Assembly (NCBI RefSeq): GCF_000250875.1
Contig: NZ_JH605000.1
Span: forward strand, 18,652-33,953
Direction: 5' to 3'
Length of the DNA: 15,302 nt
Source: Sutterella parvirubra YIT 11816
Lineage (GTDB): Bacteria > Pseudomonadota > Gammaproteobacteria > Burkholderiales > Burkholderiaceae_F
Positions within the stretch are counted from its first letter, which is position 1. Every line of letters starts with the position of its first letter. Shown piece after piece: positions 1 through 7,597 of this stretch. The notes beneath the pieces are model-generated. The model did not search any database. It was not told the DNA's origin and was given only the letters and a program-made list of their open reading frames with translations. A program made the position numbers and the translations under genes.

Positions 1-456
1 GAGCGCGGCCGCCGCTGCCGCGTCTGCTTCGGCGTGCGCATGGAGGCGACCGCCCAGATGGCCGAAAAGCTCGGCATCCCCTCCTTCACGACGACGCTTG
101 CCGGAAGCCGTTGGAAGCGCCTGGAGCAGATCCGCGAAGCCGCGCTCGAAGCGGCGGAGCGCCACCCCGGCACGAGCTACTGGGACATGAATTGGCGAAA
201 GGGCGGCCTGCAGCAGCGCCGCGGCGAGATCATCGCCGAAGAAGGCTTCTACAACCAGCTCTGGTGCGGCTGCGAATTCTCGATGGGGCATCTCGCCACC
301 CGCGACCCGATGGAGCTCCCCGAGCACGTCCGGCACCTCATCCCGATGCGCCCGCCTGCGGCCGAAGCAGAAAACGCCCAAGAAGAATGCCGGCCGGACG
401 ACGCCGACCAAGGCTCGACGGAGCCCAAGCCCAAGTGCGGCGCCTGCGGCGGTTGA
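1..456 (+). CDS. queH: Epoxyqueuosine reductase QueH, 3' part (N-terminus outside window)
   Basis: QueH (DUF208) reduces epoxyqueuosine to queuosine at the wobble base of GUN-anticodon tRNAs, using Fe-S and metal sites held by conserved cysteines. The frame is open from base 1, so 151 C-terminal residues are visible. They show the family blocks in order: a RCRVCF cysteine motif at the very start, ETA-like 'EATAQMAEKLG', the FTTTL block, 'NWRKGGLQQRR', and 'GFYNQLWCGCEFS', which carries the CGC pair. The N-terminal Cys-Cys motif expected of the family lies upstream of the window. After the core there is a tail of about 55 residues, acidic and proline-rich, ending in CGACGG, which adds two more cysteines. 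The stop is at 454-456. A 6-bp hairpin (501-516) follows but lacks a T-run. Confidence 0.88.
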   Translation, partial: ERGRRCRVCFGVRMEATAQMAEKLGIPSFTTTLAGSRWKRLEQIREAALEAAERHPGTSYWDMNWRKGGLQQRRGEIIAEEGFYNQLWCGCEFSMGHLATRDPMELPEHVRHLIPMRPPAAEAENAQEECRPDDADQGSTEPKPKCGACGG

Positions 457-500
457 GAAGACCAAGATCGACCACTCACGACCACTCTCGGCCGTCCGAA

Positions 501-557
501 GGGGCCTCCGGGCCCCGCTGAAAACCACAAGAAGACCGGCCGCCACCCTCGGGCGGC
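501..557 (+). other. Two GC-rich hairpins between queH and the AEC carrier
   Basis: GGGGCC (501-506) pairs with GGCCCC (511-516) around TCCG, and GCCGCC (539-544) pairs with GGCGGC (552-557). Neither is followed by a T-run on the plus strand, so they are poor intrinsic terminators; they may be processing or leader structures. Confidence 0.35.
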
Positions 558-575
558 AAAAACGAAGAAAACACC

Positions 576-1493
576 ATGGACACCAGCACCGCCAAAGTCC
601 TCTCCTTTGCGATCTTCATCGCGCTGGGGTACGTGCTACGCCGCACGGAAATCTTGAAAAGCGAAGCCTTCCACGCCATCAGCGGGCTCGTCATGTGCGT
701 GACGCTCCCCTGCGTGGTGTTCGTGGGGCTGAACGGCGTCTCGATCTCGGGCCCGATGATCTGGGTCGCGGGGTTGGGCTTTCTCTCGAACGTCCTGCTC
801 CTTCTCTACGCGCGCATGCTCACCATGCGCCACGCCGACGCGGACAAGAAGGCCTTTGAGCACCTCAACCTCTGCGGCTTTTCGATCGGGCCCTTTGCGA
901 TTCCCTACATCCAGGCGTTCTTCCCCGGGACGGGGCTCCTCACCGCCTTGATCTTCGACGTCGGCAACTGCGTGATGAGCGCGGGCGGGACCTATGCGGT
1001 GGTGGCGGCGCAGAAGGAGAACACGAAGTGGACGGAGGGCGTGAAGCTCATCGCCTCGAAGCTCGTCCGCTCGGGGCCGACGCTCGCGTTCGTCTTCATG
1101 ACGATCCTCTATCTCTTCGGCCTCACGCTCCCCGACGCCGTCATCACCTGCGCGCAGGTGGGCGCATCCGCCAACACCTTCCTCTGCATGATCATGATCG
1201 GCGAGTCGGTGACGTTCGCCTCCGACCCGAGGATCCTCAAGCGCCTCTTCGGCCTTTTGGGAAAGCGCTTCGTCGTGCAGATCCTCTTGGCCGCAGCCTT
1301 CTACTACCTCCTTCCCTTCGAGCACGAAGTGCGCGTGGCGCTCGCCCTGGTGGCCCTGAGCCCCATCCCCGCGATGAACCTCATCTACACAGCGAAGTTG
1401 AAGGGCGACATCGGTCTCGCCGCCAACCTCAATTCGATGAGCGTCGCCGTCGCGATCATTTCGATGTCGGTGCTGATCGCCTTCATCGGGTGA
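576..1493 (+). CDS. AEC-family (auxin efflux carrier-like) membrane transporter
   Basis: A 305-residue, very hydrophobic protein with about ten membrane segments spread over its whole length, the usual size and layout of the AEC (Mem_trans) family. The family splits into two similar halves of about five segments, joined by a charged loop; here that loop is near residues 145-160 (QKENTKWTEG). The first half carries the Gly/Asn-rich pattern typical of the family ('CGFSIGPFAIPY' and 'FDVGNCVMSAGG'). Bacterial members export or import organic acids such as malate or malonate; the substrate cannot be told from sequence. The ATG at 576 has only a weak purine-rich stretch (GAAGAAA) before it. Two short GC hairpins (501-516 and 539-557) lie in the upstream spacer. 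It may be transcribed alone or with queH, 119 bp upstream. Confidence 0.85.
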   Translation: MDTSTAKVLSFAIFIALGYVLRRTEILKSEAFHAISGLVMCVTLPCVVFVGLNGVSISGPMIWVAGLGFLSNVLLLLYARMLTMRHADADKKAFEHLNLCGFSIGPFAIPYIQAFFPGTGLLTALIFDVGNCVMSAGGTYAVVAAQKENTKWTEGVKLIASKLVRSGPTLAFVFMTILYLFGLTLPDAVITCAQVGASANTFLCMIMIGESVTFASDPRILKRLFGLLGKRFVVQILLAAAFYYLLPFEHEVRVALALVALSPIPAMNLIYTAKLKGDIGLAANLNSMSVAVAIISMSVLIAFIG

Positions 1494-1569
1494 CGGCCGC
1501 ACCGCCGGCGCGGGGTTTCGCCGGGGCCCGAAAAGTGCGCGTTTTCCCGCACGATCGGGCCCCGTCACG

Positions 1570-1575
1570 TATGAT
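1570..1575 (+). promoter_or_regulatory. Possible -10 box for the aldehyde dehydrogenase gene
   Basis: TATGAT in the context CGTATGATG, 85 bp before the dehydrogenase start. No convincing -35 at 16-18 bp is visible. The same CGTATGATG string recurs at 11199-11207, ahead of the DUF234-type ATPase gene. Confidence 0.3.
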
Positions 1576-1659
1576 GGACCGACAATCCCCGCCGTACCCG
1601 GCCACCGAAGTGCTCCGCATCTTCGGGGACCGAGTCCCCTGCGACAAGGAAAAGGGCAC

Positions 1660-3105
1660 ATGCGCGAACGCTTCCATCTTCACTACATCGACGGCCGTTG
1701 GACGCCGTCCGCCTCCGGCGAGACGCTCCCCGTCATCAATCCCGCCGACGGCACGACCGTCGCCCGGATTCCTGCGGGCGCGCCCGAAGACGCGGACCGG
1801 GCGGCGGAAGCCGCCGCCCGCGCCTTTCCCGCGTGGAGTGCGCTCAAAGTCGAAGAGCGCGTGCGCTTCATGTCGCGGCTTCGCGATGAGCTCACGGCGC
1901 GCCGGGAATTGATCGCCGACCTCGAGGTCGACGAACTCGGCAGCCCCGCGGACTATGCGCTCCGCAAGCACTGCGACTACCAGATCAGCCGCATCGACGC
2001 CTACGTCGAGGGGGCGCTCACATTGGCCCGCGACGACCGCAACGGTCTCGAAGGCCGCACGGAGGGCGCCTACGTCTGGCGCGAACCCATGGGGGTGGTC
2101 GCCGCGGTGACGCCCTGGAACTACCCGCTCGGCCAAATCATTCAGAAGATCATCCCCGCGTTGCTGATGGGTAACACGGTGGTACTCAAACCTTCGACCT
2201 TGGCGCCGCTCACCGCCGCGGTGCTCATCGACGCTGCGGAAGCGGCGGGCTTCCCCGCAGGGGTTCTGAACCTCGTGCAGGGGCGCGGGAGCGTCCTGGG
2301 CGAAAGGCTCACCCGCCACCCGTTGGTCGACATGGTGTCCTTCACGGGGTCGACCGAGGTCGGCCGCGCCATCGCGCGGGCCGCGGCGGAAGCGCCCAAG
2401 AAGACGGCGTTGGAACTCGGCGGGAAGTCCCCCGCGATCTGGCTCCCGTCGGCGCCCGCCTACACGGGCGCCGTGCTGAAGCTCTTCGAGAGCATCTTTT
2501 TGAACGCCGGGCAGACCTGCACCGCGCTCTCGCGCGTGCTCGTGCCCCGAAGCCGCCTCAATGAAGCCCACGCCGCCATGAAGCTGGGGCTGGAGCGCTT
2601 CCCCGTCGGGCATCCGCGCACGCCCGGCGTCAAGGTGGGACCGCTCTGCGGGGAACGTCAGTACGAAAAGGTGAAGGCCTACATCGAACTTGGCCTCCAA
2701 GAGGGTGCCGAGCTTCTCGCGGGCAAGGTCCCCGAGAGTTTTGATGCCGCCCGCGGCTGCTTCGTCGAGCCCACGATCTTCACGAACGTGCGCCCCGACA
2801 TGCGGATCGCGCAGGAAGAAATCTTCGGGCCGGTCCTCTGCGTGATTCCGTACGACACCGTCGACGAAGCGGTTGAGATCGCCAACGGCACCCCCTACGG
2901 GCTCTCCTCTGCGGTCTTCGGCCCCGACGAGGAGGCGCTCGCGGTCGCGCGCCGCATCCGCGCCGGGAACGTCTTCATCAACAACGCGCCCCGCGACGTG
3001 AGCGCGCCCTTCGGCGGCTACAAGCAAAGCGGCATCGGGCGCGAGAGCGGCGTCGAGGGACTCCTCGAATTCACGCAGACGAAGAGCGTCTTTCACCGTT
3101 GGTGA
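1660..3105 (+). CDS. NAD(P)-dependent aldehyde dehydrogenase
   Basis: A 481-residue cytoplasmic enzyme of the aldehyde dehydrogenase superfamily, full length for the class (about 480-500). It oxidises an aldehyde to the acid with NAD(P)+. All key sites are present: PWNYP with oxyanion-hole Asn154, the cofactor-binding 'KPS' after it, FTGSTEVG as the Rossmann glycine motif, ELGGKSP with general-base Glu252, GQTCT with nucleophile Cys287, EEIFGP with the ribose-binding Glu near 387, and the C-terminal 'PFGGYKQSGIGRE' block. The ATG at 1660 has an AAGGAAAAG purine stretch just upstream. The substrate is not clear; the sequence looks like the broad betaine/aminobutyraldehyde-type group. It ends 6 bp before a perfect hairpin and appears to be a single-gene unit. 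Confidence 0.93.
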   Translation: MRERFHLHYIDGRWTPSASGETLPVINPADGTTVARIPAGAPEDADRAAEAAARAFPAWSALKVEERVRFMSRLRDELTARRELIADLEVDELGSPADYALRKHCDYQISRIDAYVEGALTLARDDRNGLEGRTEGAYVWREPMGVVAAVTPWNYPLGQIIQKIIPALLMGNTVVLKPSTLAPLTAAVLIDAAEAAGFPAGVLNLVQGRGSVLGERLTRHPLVDMVSFTGSTEVGRAIARAAAEAPKKTALELGGKSPAIWLPSAPAYTGAVLKLFESIFLNAGQTCTALSRVLVPRSRLNEAHAAMKLGLERFPVGHPRTPGVKVGPLCGERQYEKVKAYIELGLQEGAELLAGKVPESFDAARGCFVEPTIFTNVRPDMRIAQEEIFGPVLCVIPYDTVDEAVEIANGTPYGLSSAVFGPDEEALAVARRIRAGNVFINNAPRDVSAPFGGYKQSGIGRESGVEGLLEFTQTKSVFHRW

Positions 3106-3110
3106 ACCTC

Positions 3111-3138
3111 CGCTCCCTCGGGTAATCCCGAGGGAGCG
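3111..3138 (+). terminator. Strong hairpin after the aldehyde dehydrogenase
   Basis: A perfect 12-bp stem (CGCTCCCTCGGG at 3111-3122 with its complement at 3127-3138) around a TAAT loop begins 6 bp after the stop codon. Only a short CTTT follows, so it may be a weak-tail intrinsic terminator or an RNA 3'-end stabiliser. Confidence 0.6.
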
Positions 3139-3143
3139 CCGCT

Positions 3144-3173
3144 TTGACGCCGAATGACGGGCGGGCGCATCAT
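3144..3173 (+). promoter_or_regulatory. Possible sigma-70 promoter for the DUF401/ATPase operon
   Basis: TTGACG (3144-3149) matches five of six -35 positions and CATCAT (3168-3173) four of six -10 positions, with an 18-bp spacer. It sits just after the preceding terminator-like hairpin and about 97 bp before the next start, where a promoter would be expected. Confidence 0.35.
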
Positions 3174-3269
3174 TTTCTTTCCTGAAACAACGACCGTCAT
3201 CCGCCGCCACGCACGCTTCTCCCTTAGAGAGGAAGGCGGCCTGAAGGCGAGCAGAACGCCCCCGTCATC

Positions 3270-4499
3270 ATGAGCATCACCTGGATCCTCCCCGTCTCCC
3301 TCGTCCTCATCGTGGTGCTGATCCGCAGGAAGATTCCGATCGGCCTCTCGATCCTCGCGGGCGGCTTTCTCATGTGGGCGACGCTCGGCGGGACGTTCCT
3401 CAACCTCTGGGAGGCGGTTCTCGCCACGGTCGAAAAGCCCCGCACGTACGATCTGCTTTTCGCCCTCTACTTCGTGATGTGCCTGGAGATTCAGCTCCGG
3501 CGCTCGGGAACGCTTCAGGGGATGGTGGCGGCCTTGAACCGGATCTTCCACTCGACCAAGGTGACGATCGCCTCGATGCCGGCCTTCCTCGGGCTCCTCC
3601 CTTCGATGGGCGGCGCACGCTTTTCGGCCCCGATCGTCGAGCAGGCCTGCAAGGGACATGAAGTGCCCGCCGAGAGCAAGGCCGCGATCAACTTTTGGTT
3701 CCGCCACATCTTCGAATTCTGCAACCCGATCATTCCGGGGATGCTGCTCGCGTGCGGGATCGTCGGGATCCACATTTCGGACCTCGCCGTGCACCTCTTC
3801 TGGCTCACGGTCTTCGCCTACGCGGCCGGGTGGTTCATCCTGGTGCGCCCGCTCAAAATCCACGAACCCGAGCGCACGCCCATGAGCTCGGAGGACCGCA
3901 GGAAGTACGCGCTCGACATCACGCTCGCCTTTCTGCCGATCTTTGCCAACATCTTCCTCATGATCGCGTTCGGCCTCCCCGCCGCGGTCTCGATGGGGAT
4001 CGTGGTGGCCGGCATGGTGCCCGTCCTCATGATCTTCCACCGCAAGGTCGACGTGGGCGAAATCGTGAAGGGAGCTTTCGACTGGCGGCTGCTTCTCAAC
4101 ATCGTCGCGATCTTCTACTTCATCGAGATCCTGACGGCGTCGGGGATCATCGACCAGATCACGGCGATGTTCCGCGCCATGCCCTTCCCCGTGCCGGTAA
4201 TCCTCACGATGACGAGCTTCGTCATCGGGATCCTCACGGGGCTGAGCCAGGGCCACGTCGCCATGGTGATGCCGATCGTCGCGGCGCTGGCGCCGGGCGA
4301 CCTGATCCTGACCGGTGCGGTGCTGGTCTTCGGCGTCGCGGGCCAGATGATCACGCCCACCCACGTCTGTCTCACGATCACGGTCGACTACTTCAAGTCG
4401 GACTTCCTGAAGACCCTCATCCCGATCGTCATCCTGGAGGTCATTCTGCTCACCGTCTTCACGGCGTGGACGCTCGTGTCGACGGGATATTTCGCCTGA
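3270..4499 (+). CDS. DUF401-type polytopic membrane protein, putative anion transporter
   Basis: A 409-residue integral membrane protein with about ten or more hydrophobic segments from the first residue on. The features I recognise are those of DUF401: an N-terminal pair of segments, a conserved 'GLLPSMGGARFSAPIVE' block near residues 108-124, 'FWFRHIFEFCNPIIPG' after it, and a C-terminal half containing 'GLSQGHVAMVMPIVA' and 'GQMITPTHVCL', which resembles the second repeat of ion-transporter-superfamily carriers. The substrate is unknown. Its stop lies 26 bp before the ATPase start and no terminator intervenes, so the two are probably co-transcribed. No good Shine-Dalgarno precedes the ATG at 3270, and no alternative start in this frame looks better. 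Confidence 0.72.
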   Translation: MSITWILPVSLVLIVVLIRRKIPIGLSILAGGFLMWATLGGTFLNLWEAVLATVEKPRTYDLLFALYFVMCLEIQLRRSGTLQGMVAALNRIFHSTKVTIASMPAFLGLLPSMGGARFSAPIVEQACKGHEVPAESKAAINFWFRHIFEFCNPIIPGMLLACGIVGIHISDLAVHLFWLTVFAYAAGWFILVRPLKIHEPERTPMSSEDRRKYALDITLAFLPIFANIFLMIAFGLPAAVSMGIVVAGMVPVLMIFHRKVDVGEIVKGAFDWRLLLNIVAIFYFIEILTASGIIDQITAMFRAMPFPVPVILTMTSFVIGILTGLSQGHVAMVMPIVAALAPGDLILTGAVLVFGVAGQMITPTHVCLTITVDYFKSDFLKTLIPIVILEVILLTVFTAWTLVSTGYFA

Positions 4500-4525
4500 A
4501 CCGCCGAAAGCCGGGAGAGGCGGCC

Positions 4526-5797
4526 ATGCTCGAATCCTTCACCGTCCGCAACTTCCGCTCGATCAAGGAAGCCACGCTCTCGCTCACCTTTGCCGAACGC
4601 CGCGCGCCCGCCGGCTTCCGCACGATGGAGAACATTCCGTTCGTGCAGGTCGGCAAAACCCCGCGCGACCGCCTCGTCACCGCGATGGCGCTCTACGGCC
4701 CGAACGGCTGCGGCAAGAGCGCCCTCATCCGCGCCGCCCACACGCTGCGGGACACCGTGCTCGACGGTTGGTACGCGGACCGCTACGAACCCAACCTGCT
4801 CGTGAGCGAACTCTGGGGCAAACCTTCGGAGTTCTCGATGACCTTTTGGCAGGACGGCATCCGCTCTACGTACGCGCTGAGCATCGACGCGGAAGGCATC
4901 GTCGCGGAATCCCTCACCGCCGACGGCCGCCTCGTCTTCGCGGTCGAGAATGCGGAGCTCACGGCGTTCAACGAAAAGCTCCCCGACAATCCCACCTTGG
5001 AGGAGGTCGAAGAGCTGTTCCGAACCGAGGCGGTTCATGACCGCACGAAGCGCCAAGTCCTCACGTTCATCGACGCCTTGTACTACAAGCTCGACCGTCG
5101 GAGCCGGATCAGTGCGGCCGTGGACTTCTTTTTGGAAGAGCTCGCGGTCGTTGAAAAGGAGGATCTCTCCGATTTTCTCCCGGGACTGAAGGCGTTGGCC
5201 TTCTCCGTGGACGATCCCGATGCGTTCGCACGGCTCCGCGGTGCCGGAGACATGGTCCGGCGACGGCTCCGCCAGCTCGACATCGACCTTCAGGACTTCG
5301 AGTACGGTCAGGAGATCTTTGAAACGGTGCCGACCGAAGGGTTGGACGGCCTCACGACCGTCCAAGCCGGCGACGACAAGGCGCCCGTGCGGTGGTTTTG
5401 GCAGGAGGAGTCCGACGGAACGAAGCGCCTGATCGGGCTCTTGGGCTTTCTCCTCTCCGCCCTGGAGGAAGGCAAGACGGTGTTGGTGGACGACCTCGAC
5501 GCGTCGACGCACGGTCTTCTCGTCATCGAGCTCGTGCGCCTCTTCAAGGAGCGGCGCCTCAACAAGACAAACGCCCAGATCATCTTCACGCTCCACAACA
5601 CCCACCTTCTCGACGCGGGGCTCCTGCGGGTCTCCGAAATCGCGACCATGAGGCTGATCGACTGCCGCGGCACGGAAATCCAGCGTCTTTCGGCCGTACC
5701 GGGCATGGAGAAGGGGCCGAACCCCTGCCGCAACGGTGAGATCCGGCGACGCTACCTGCGGGGCGACTTCGGCGGAATTCCGTCGGCCTTTCTCTGA
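4526..5797 (+). CDS. AAA ATPase of the AbiEii/OLD-like (COG1106) group
   Basis: A 423-residue SMC/ABC-type ATPase. It opens with 'MLESFTVRNFRSIKEA', the hallmark N-terminus of AAA15/AAA21 proteins. Walker A is GPNGCGKS at residues 58-65. A signature-like 'ESDGTKRL' lies around 300, Walker B is VLVDDLD at 319-325, and a switch histidine is in 'TLHNTHLLD' (His357). The long middle part (about 85-290) is helical and charged. The family is often the ATPase of RloA/AbiL or other anti-phage pairs, normally with a nuclease-like partner. Here the next gene is gltX and the previous one is a membrane protein, so no such partner is present. The residue after the Walker B Asp is Asp323 where Glu is usual. 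The start was chosen for the GGGAGAGG ribosome-binding site at 4513-4520; the frame stays open far upstream only because it overlaps the DUF401 gene. Confidence 0.82.
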   Translation: MLESFTVRNFRSIKEATLSLTFAERRAPAGFRTMENIPFVQVGKTPRDRLVTAMALYGPNGCGKSALIRAAHTLRDTVLDGWYADRYEPNLLVSELWGKPSEFSMTFWQDGIRSTYALSIDAEGIVAESLTADGRLVFAVENAELTAFNEKLPDNPTLEEVEELFRTEAVHDRTKRQVLTFIDALYYKLDRRSRISAAVDFFLEELAVVEKEDLSDFLPGLKALAFSVDDPDAFARLRGAGDMVRRRLRQLDIDLQDFEYGQEIFETVPTEGLDGLTTVQAGDDKAPVRWFWQEESDGTKRLIGLLGFLLSALEEGKTVLVDDLDASTHGLLVIELVRLFKERRLNKTNAQIIFTLHNTHLLDAGLLRVSEIATMRLIDCRGTEIQRLSAVPGMEKGPNPCRNGEIRRRYLRGDFGGIPSAFL

Positions 5798-5852
5798 GTC
5801 GCCCGCCCCTCAAACCCGCCCCGGCTTAAGCCTGAGGTCGGCAACCGGGTGA

Positions 5853-5897
5853 TAAAATTCGCAAACCTTTTCCGACCGGCCTCGCTCTGAGGCCGGT
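5853..5897 (+). promoter_or_regulatory. Putative -10 box and leader hairpin of gltX
   Basis: TAAAAT at 5853-5858 is a good -10 hexamer without a clear -35. Just downstream a perfect 9-bp stem (ACCGGCCTC at 5875-5883 with GAGGCCGGT at 5889-5897, loop GCTCT) would lie near the 5' end of the transcript, 26 bp before the gltX start. It has no T-run, so it is not a simple terminator. Confidence 0.4.
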
Positions 5898-5923
5898 TCC
5901 ATTCTCAGACCACAGAAGTCGTC

Positions 5924-7318
5924 ATGAAAGAAATCCGCACCCGCATTGCGCCGAGCCCCACGGGCATGATGCACCTCGGCACCGCGCGCACCGCCATCTA
6001 CTGCTGGGCCGTCGCCCGTCACTTCGGCGGCAAGTTCCTCCTCCGCATCGAAGACACCGACCAGGTCCGCTCGACGCAGGAGGCCGTGCAGGTGATTCTG
6101 GACGGCATGCGCTGGCTCAACCTCGACTACGACGAAGGTCCCATCTACCAGATGGACCGCTTGGACCGCTACAAGGAAGTCGTCGACGAGATGCTCAAGG
6201 ACGGCCGCGCCTACTACTGCTACGCGACGCCCGAAGAGCTGAACGAAATGCGCGAAGCGCAGAAGGCCCAGGGTCTGAAGCCCCGCTACGACGGCCGCTG
6301 GCGTCCCGAAAACTGCGTCGGCAAGCCCATCCCCGAAGGCGTGCAGCCTGTCGTGCGCTTCCGCAACCCGGACAACGGCGCCGTCACGTGGAACGACGCG
6401 GTCTACGGCCCGATCACGGTCTCGAACGCTGAGCTCGACGACCTCATCATCATGCGCAACGGCATCCCCACCTACAACTTCGCCGTGGTGGTGGACGACT
6501 GGGACATGAAGGTGAGCCACGTCATCCGCGGTGCGGACCACATCAACAACACGCCGCGCCAGATCAACATCTACACCGCGTTGGGCGCCGAAGTGCCGGT
6601 CTTCGCGCACCTGCCCTTGATCAACGGTCAGGACGGCCAGAAGCTCTCGAAGCGCCACGGCACGGTCTCGGTGCTCGAGTACGAACGCCAGGGCTACCTC
6701 CCCGAAGCGATCTTCAACTACTTGGCCCGCCTCGGCTGGGGTCACGGGAACATGGAAAAGTTCACCCGCGACGAACTCGCCAAGGTCTTTGAGCTCGCCG
6801 ACTGCTCGCGTGCGGCCGCCCGCATCGACTGGAAGAAGCTCGAATGGCTGAACGGCCAGTACATGAAGGAAGCCGACGACGAACGTCTGGCCACGCTCGT
6901 CGCCCCGCGCATCGAAGCCCGCGGCGGCAAGGTCGAAGGGGGCCCGTGCCTCAAGCAGGTCTGCGGCCTTCTGAAGAACCGCGCCACGACCCTTGAGAAG
7001 TTGGCCGAGAACGCCCTCTTCTTCTACGTCGAACCCAAGGTCGACGCCGAACAGGCCGCGGCCGCGTTGGCGGACGGCGGCCGCGAAGCGCTCGCGCTCT
7101 TCGGTGAAAAGCTCGGCAAGCTCGCCGACATGACCCCGGAAGCCGTCTACGGCATCATCCAGGAAGTCATGGCCGAGCGCGAAATCGGGATGAAGATCCT
7201 CGCGACGCCGCTTCGCGTCTGCGTGTGCGCGGCCGAGCGCACGCCTCAGATCGACGTCACGCTCTGCCTCATCGGCAAGGACGAGGTTCTGAAGCGCATT
7301 GCGGCCACTCTCGGCTGA
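5924..7318 (+). CDS. gltX: Glutamate--tRNA ligase
   Basis: A 464-residue class I aminoacyl-tRNA synthetase that attaches glutamate to tRNA-Glu in the cytoplasm using ATP. The N-terminal 'RIAPSPTGMMHLGTARTA' holds the HIGH motif in the form HLGT (His17), and the second signature is KLSKR at residues 240-244. 'FLLRIEDTD' at about residues 38-46 is the conserved glutamate-binding block. The zinc cysteine set of the E. coli enzyme is mostly missing in the 'YYCYATPEEL' region, so this is probably a zinc-free form. The length is normal and the C-terminal anticodon-binding helices are complete. The ATG at 5924 matches the family start (MKEIRTRIAPSPTG). A tRNA-Glu gene follows on the same strand 85 bp after the stop. 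Confidence 0.97.
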   Translation: MKEIRTRIAPSPTGMMHLGTARTAIYCWAVARHFGGKFLLRIEDTDQVRSTQEAVQVILDGMRWLNLDYDEGPIYQMDRLDRYKEVVDEMLKDGRAYYCYATPEELNEMREAQKAQGLKPRYDGRWRPENCVGKPIPEGVQPVVRFRNPDNGAVTWNDAVYGPITVSNAELDDLIIMRNGIPTYNFAVVVDDWDMKVSHVIRGADHINNTPRQINIYTALGAEVPVFAHLPLINGQDGQKLSKRHGTVSVLEYERQGYLPEAIFNYLARLGWGHGNMEKFTRDELAKVFELADCSRAAARIDWKKLEWLNGQYMKEADDERLATLVAPRIEARGGKVEGGPCLKQVCGLLKNRATTLEKLAENALFFYVEPKVDAEQAAAALADGGREALALFGEKLGKLADMTPEAVYGIIQEVMAEREIGMKILATPLRVCVCAAERTPQIDVTLCLIGKDEVLKRIAATLG

Positions 7319-7377
7319 TTTTTGATTCAGCGCAACCTGCGCCCTGCGCCGGATACGCCCGACGCGCGGCGCAGGCG

Positions 7378-7383
7378 TAAGAT
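7378..7383 (+). promoter_or_regulatory. Possible -10 box for tRNA-Glu
   Basis: TAAGAT lies 20 bp before the mature tRNA 5' end. No good -35 is seen in the GC-rich DNA before it, so the tRNA may also be made by read-through from gltX, with no terminator visible between them. Confidence 0.25.
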
Positions 7384-7403
7384 TGGATCTCGTACCGCAT
7401 GAC

Positions 7404-7479
7404 GTCCCCATCGTCTAGCGGCCTAGGACAGCAGCCTCTCACGTTGTTAACAGGGGTTCGATTCCCCTTGGGGACGCCA
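7404..7479 (+). tRNA. tRNA-Glu (anticodon CTC)
   Basis: A 76-nt cloverleaf can be drawn by hand. The acceptor GTCCCCA (7404-7410) pairs with TGGGGAC (7469-7475), the discriminator base is G7476 and CCA is encoded at 7477-7479. The D-arm region TCGTCTAGCGGCCTAGGAC is typical of tRNA-Glu. The anticodon stem is GCAGC/GTTGT, with two G-U pairs, around loop CTCTCAC; this puts CTC at 7438-7440, reading GAG codons. The T-arm GGGGTTCGATTCCCC is standard. Most Proteobacteria rely on the TTC isoacceptor, so this is likely an additional GAG-specific gene. It lies directly after gltX, whose product charges it. Confidence 0.93.
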
Positions 7480-7519
7480 ACACACTTCCTCCGCTTGGGA
7501 AGTGACGGCAAAAGAGAAG

Positions 7520-7553
7520 AAGCCTCGACGACCGGTCGGGGCTTTTCGTTTTT
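7520..7553 (+). terminator. Rho-independent terminator after tRNA-Glu
   Basis: A 10-bp stem (AAGCCTCGAC at 7520-7529 with GTCGGGGCTT at 7535-7544, one T-G wobble) and a 5-nt loop are followed by TTCGTTTTT. This closes the gltX/tRNA-Glu unit. Confidence 0.85.
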
Positions 7554-7563
7554 CCCGGGCATG

Positions 7564-7588
7564 AAAAGGCCGGGACTTCGCCCGGCCT
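7564..7588 (-). terminator. Rho-independent terminator after the CYTH gene
   Basis: Read on the minus strand, AGGCCGGG (7588-7581) pairs with CCCGGCCT (7574-7567) around a 6-nt loop, then TTTT follows. It begins about 10 bp after the CYTH stop codon and faces the tRNA-Glu terminator, a convergent pair. Confidence 0.75.
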
Positions 7589-7597
7589 CCGCGTCGG

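Noticed and set aside
1483..3210. A 575-codon minus-strand open frame opposite the aldehyde dehydrogenase
   Set aside because: The dehydrogenase on the plus strand has every catalytic motif; the antisense frame has none and is Arg/Gly/Asp-rich.
3093..4364. A 423-codon minus-strand open frame opposite the DUF401 gene
   Set aside because: Its composition, full of His, Asp, Arg and Glu, is the mirror of membrane-segment codons; there is no domain or ribosome-binding site.
3695..4525. An 831-bp N-terminal extension of the AAA ATPase
   Set aside because: It runs out of frame through the DUF401 gene, and the ATPase family N-terminus and a good ribosome-binding site are at 4513-4528.
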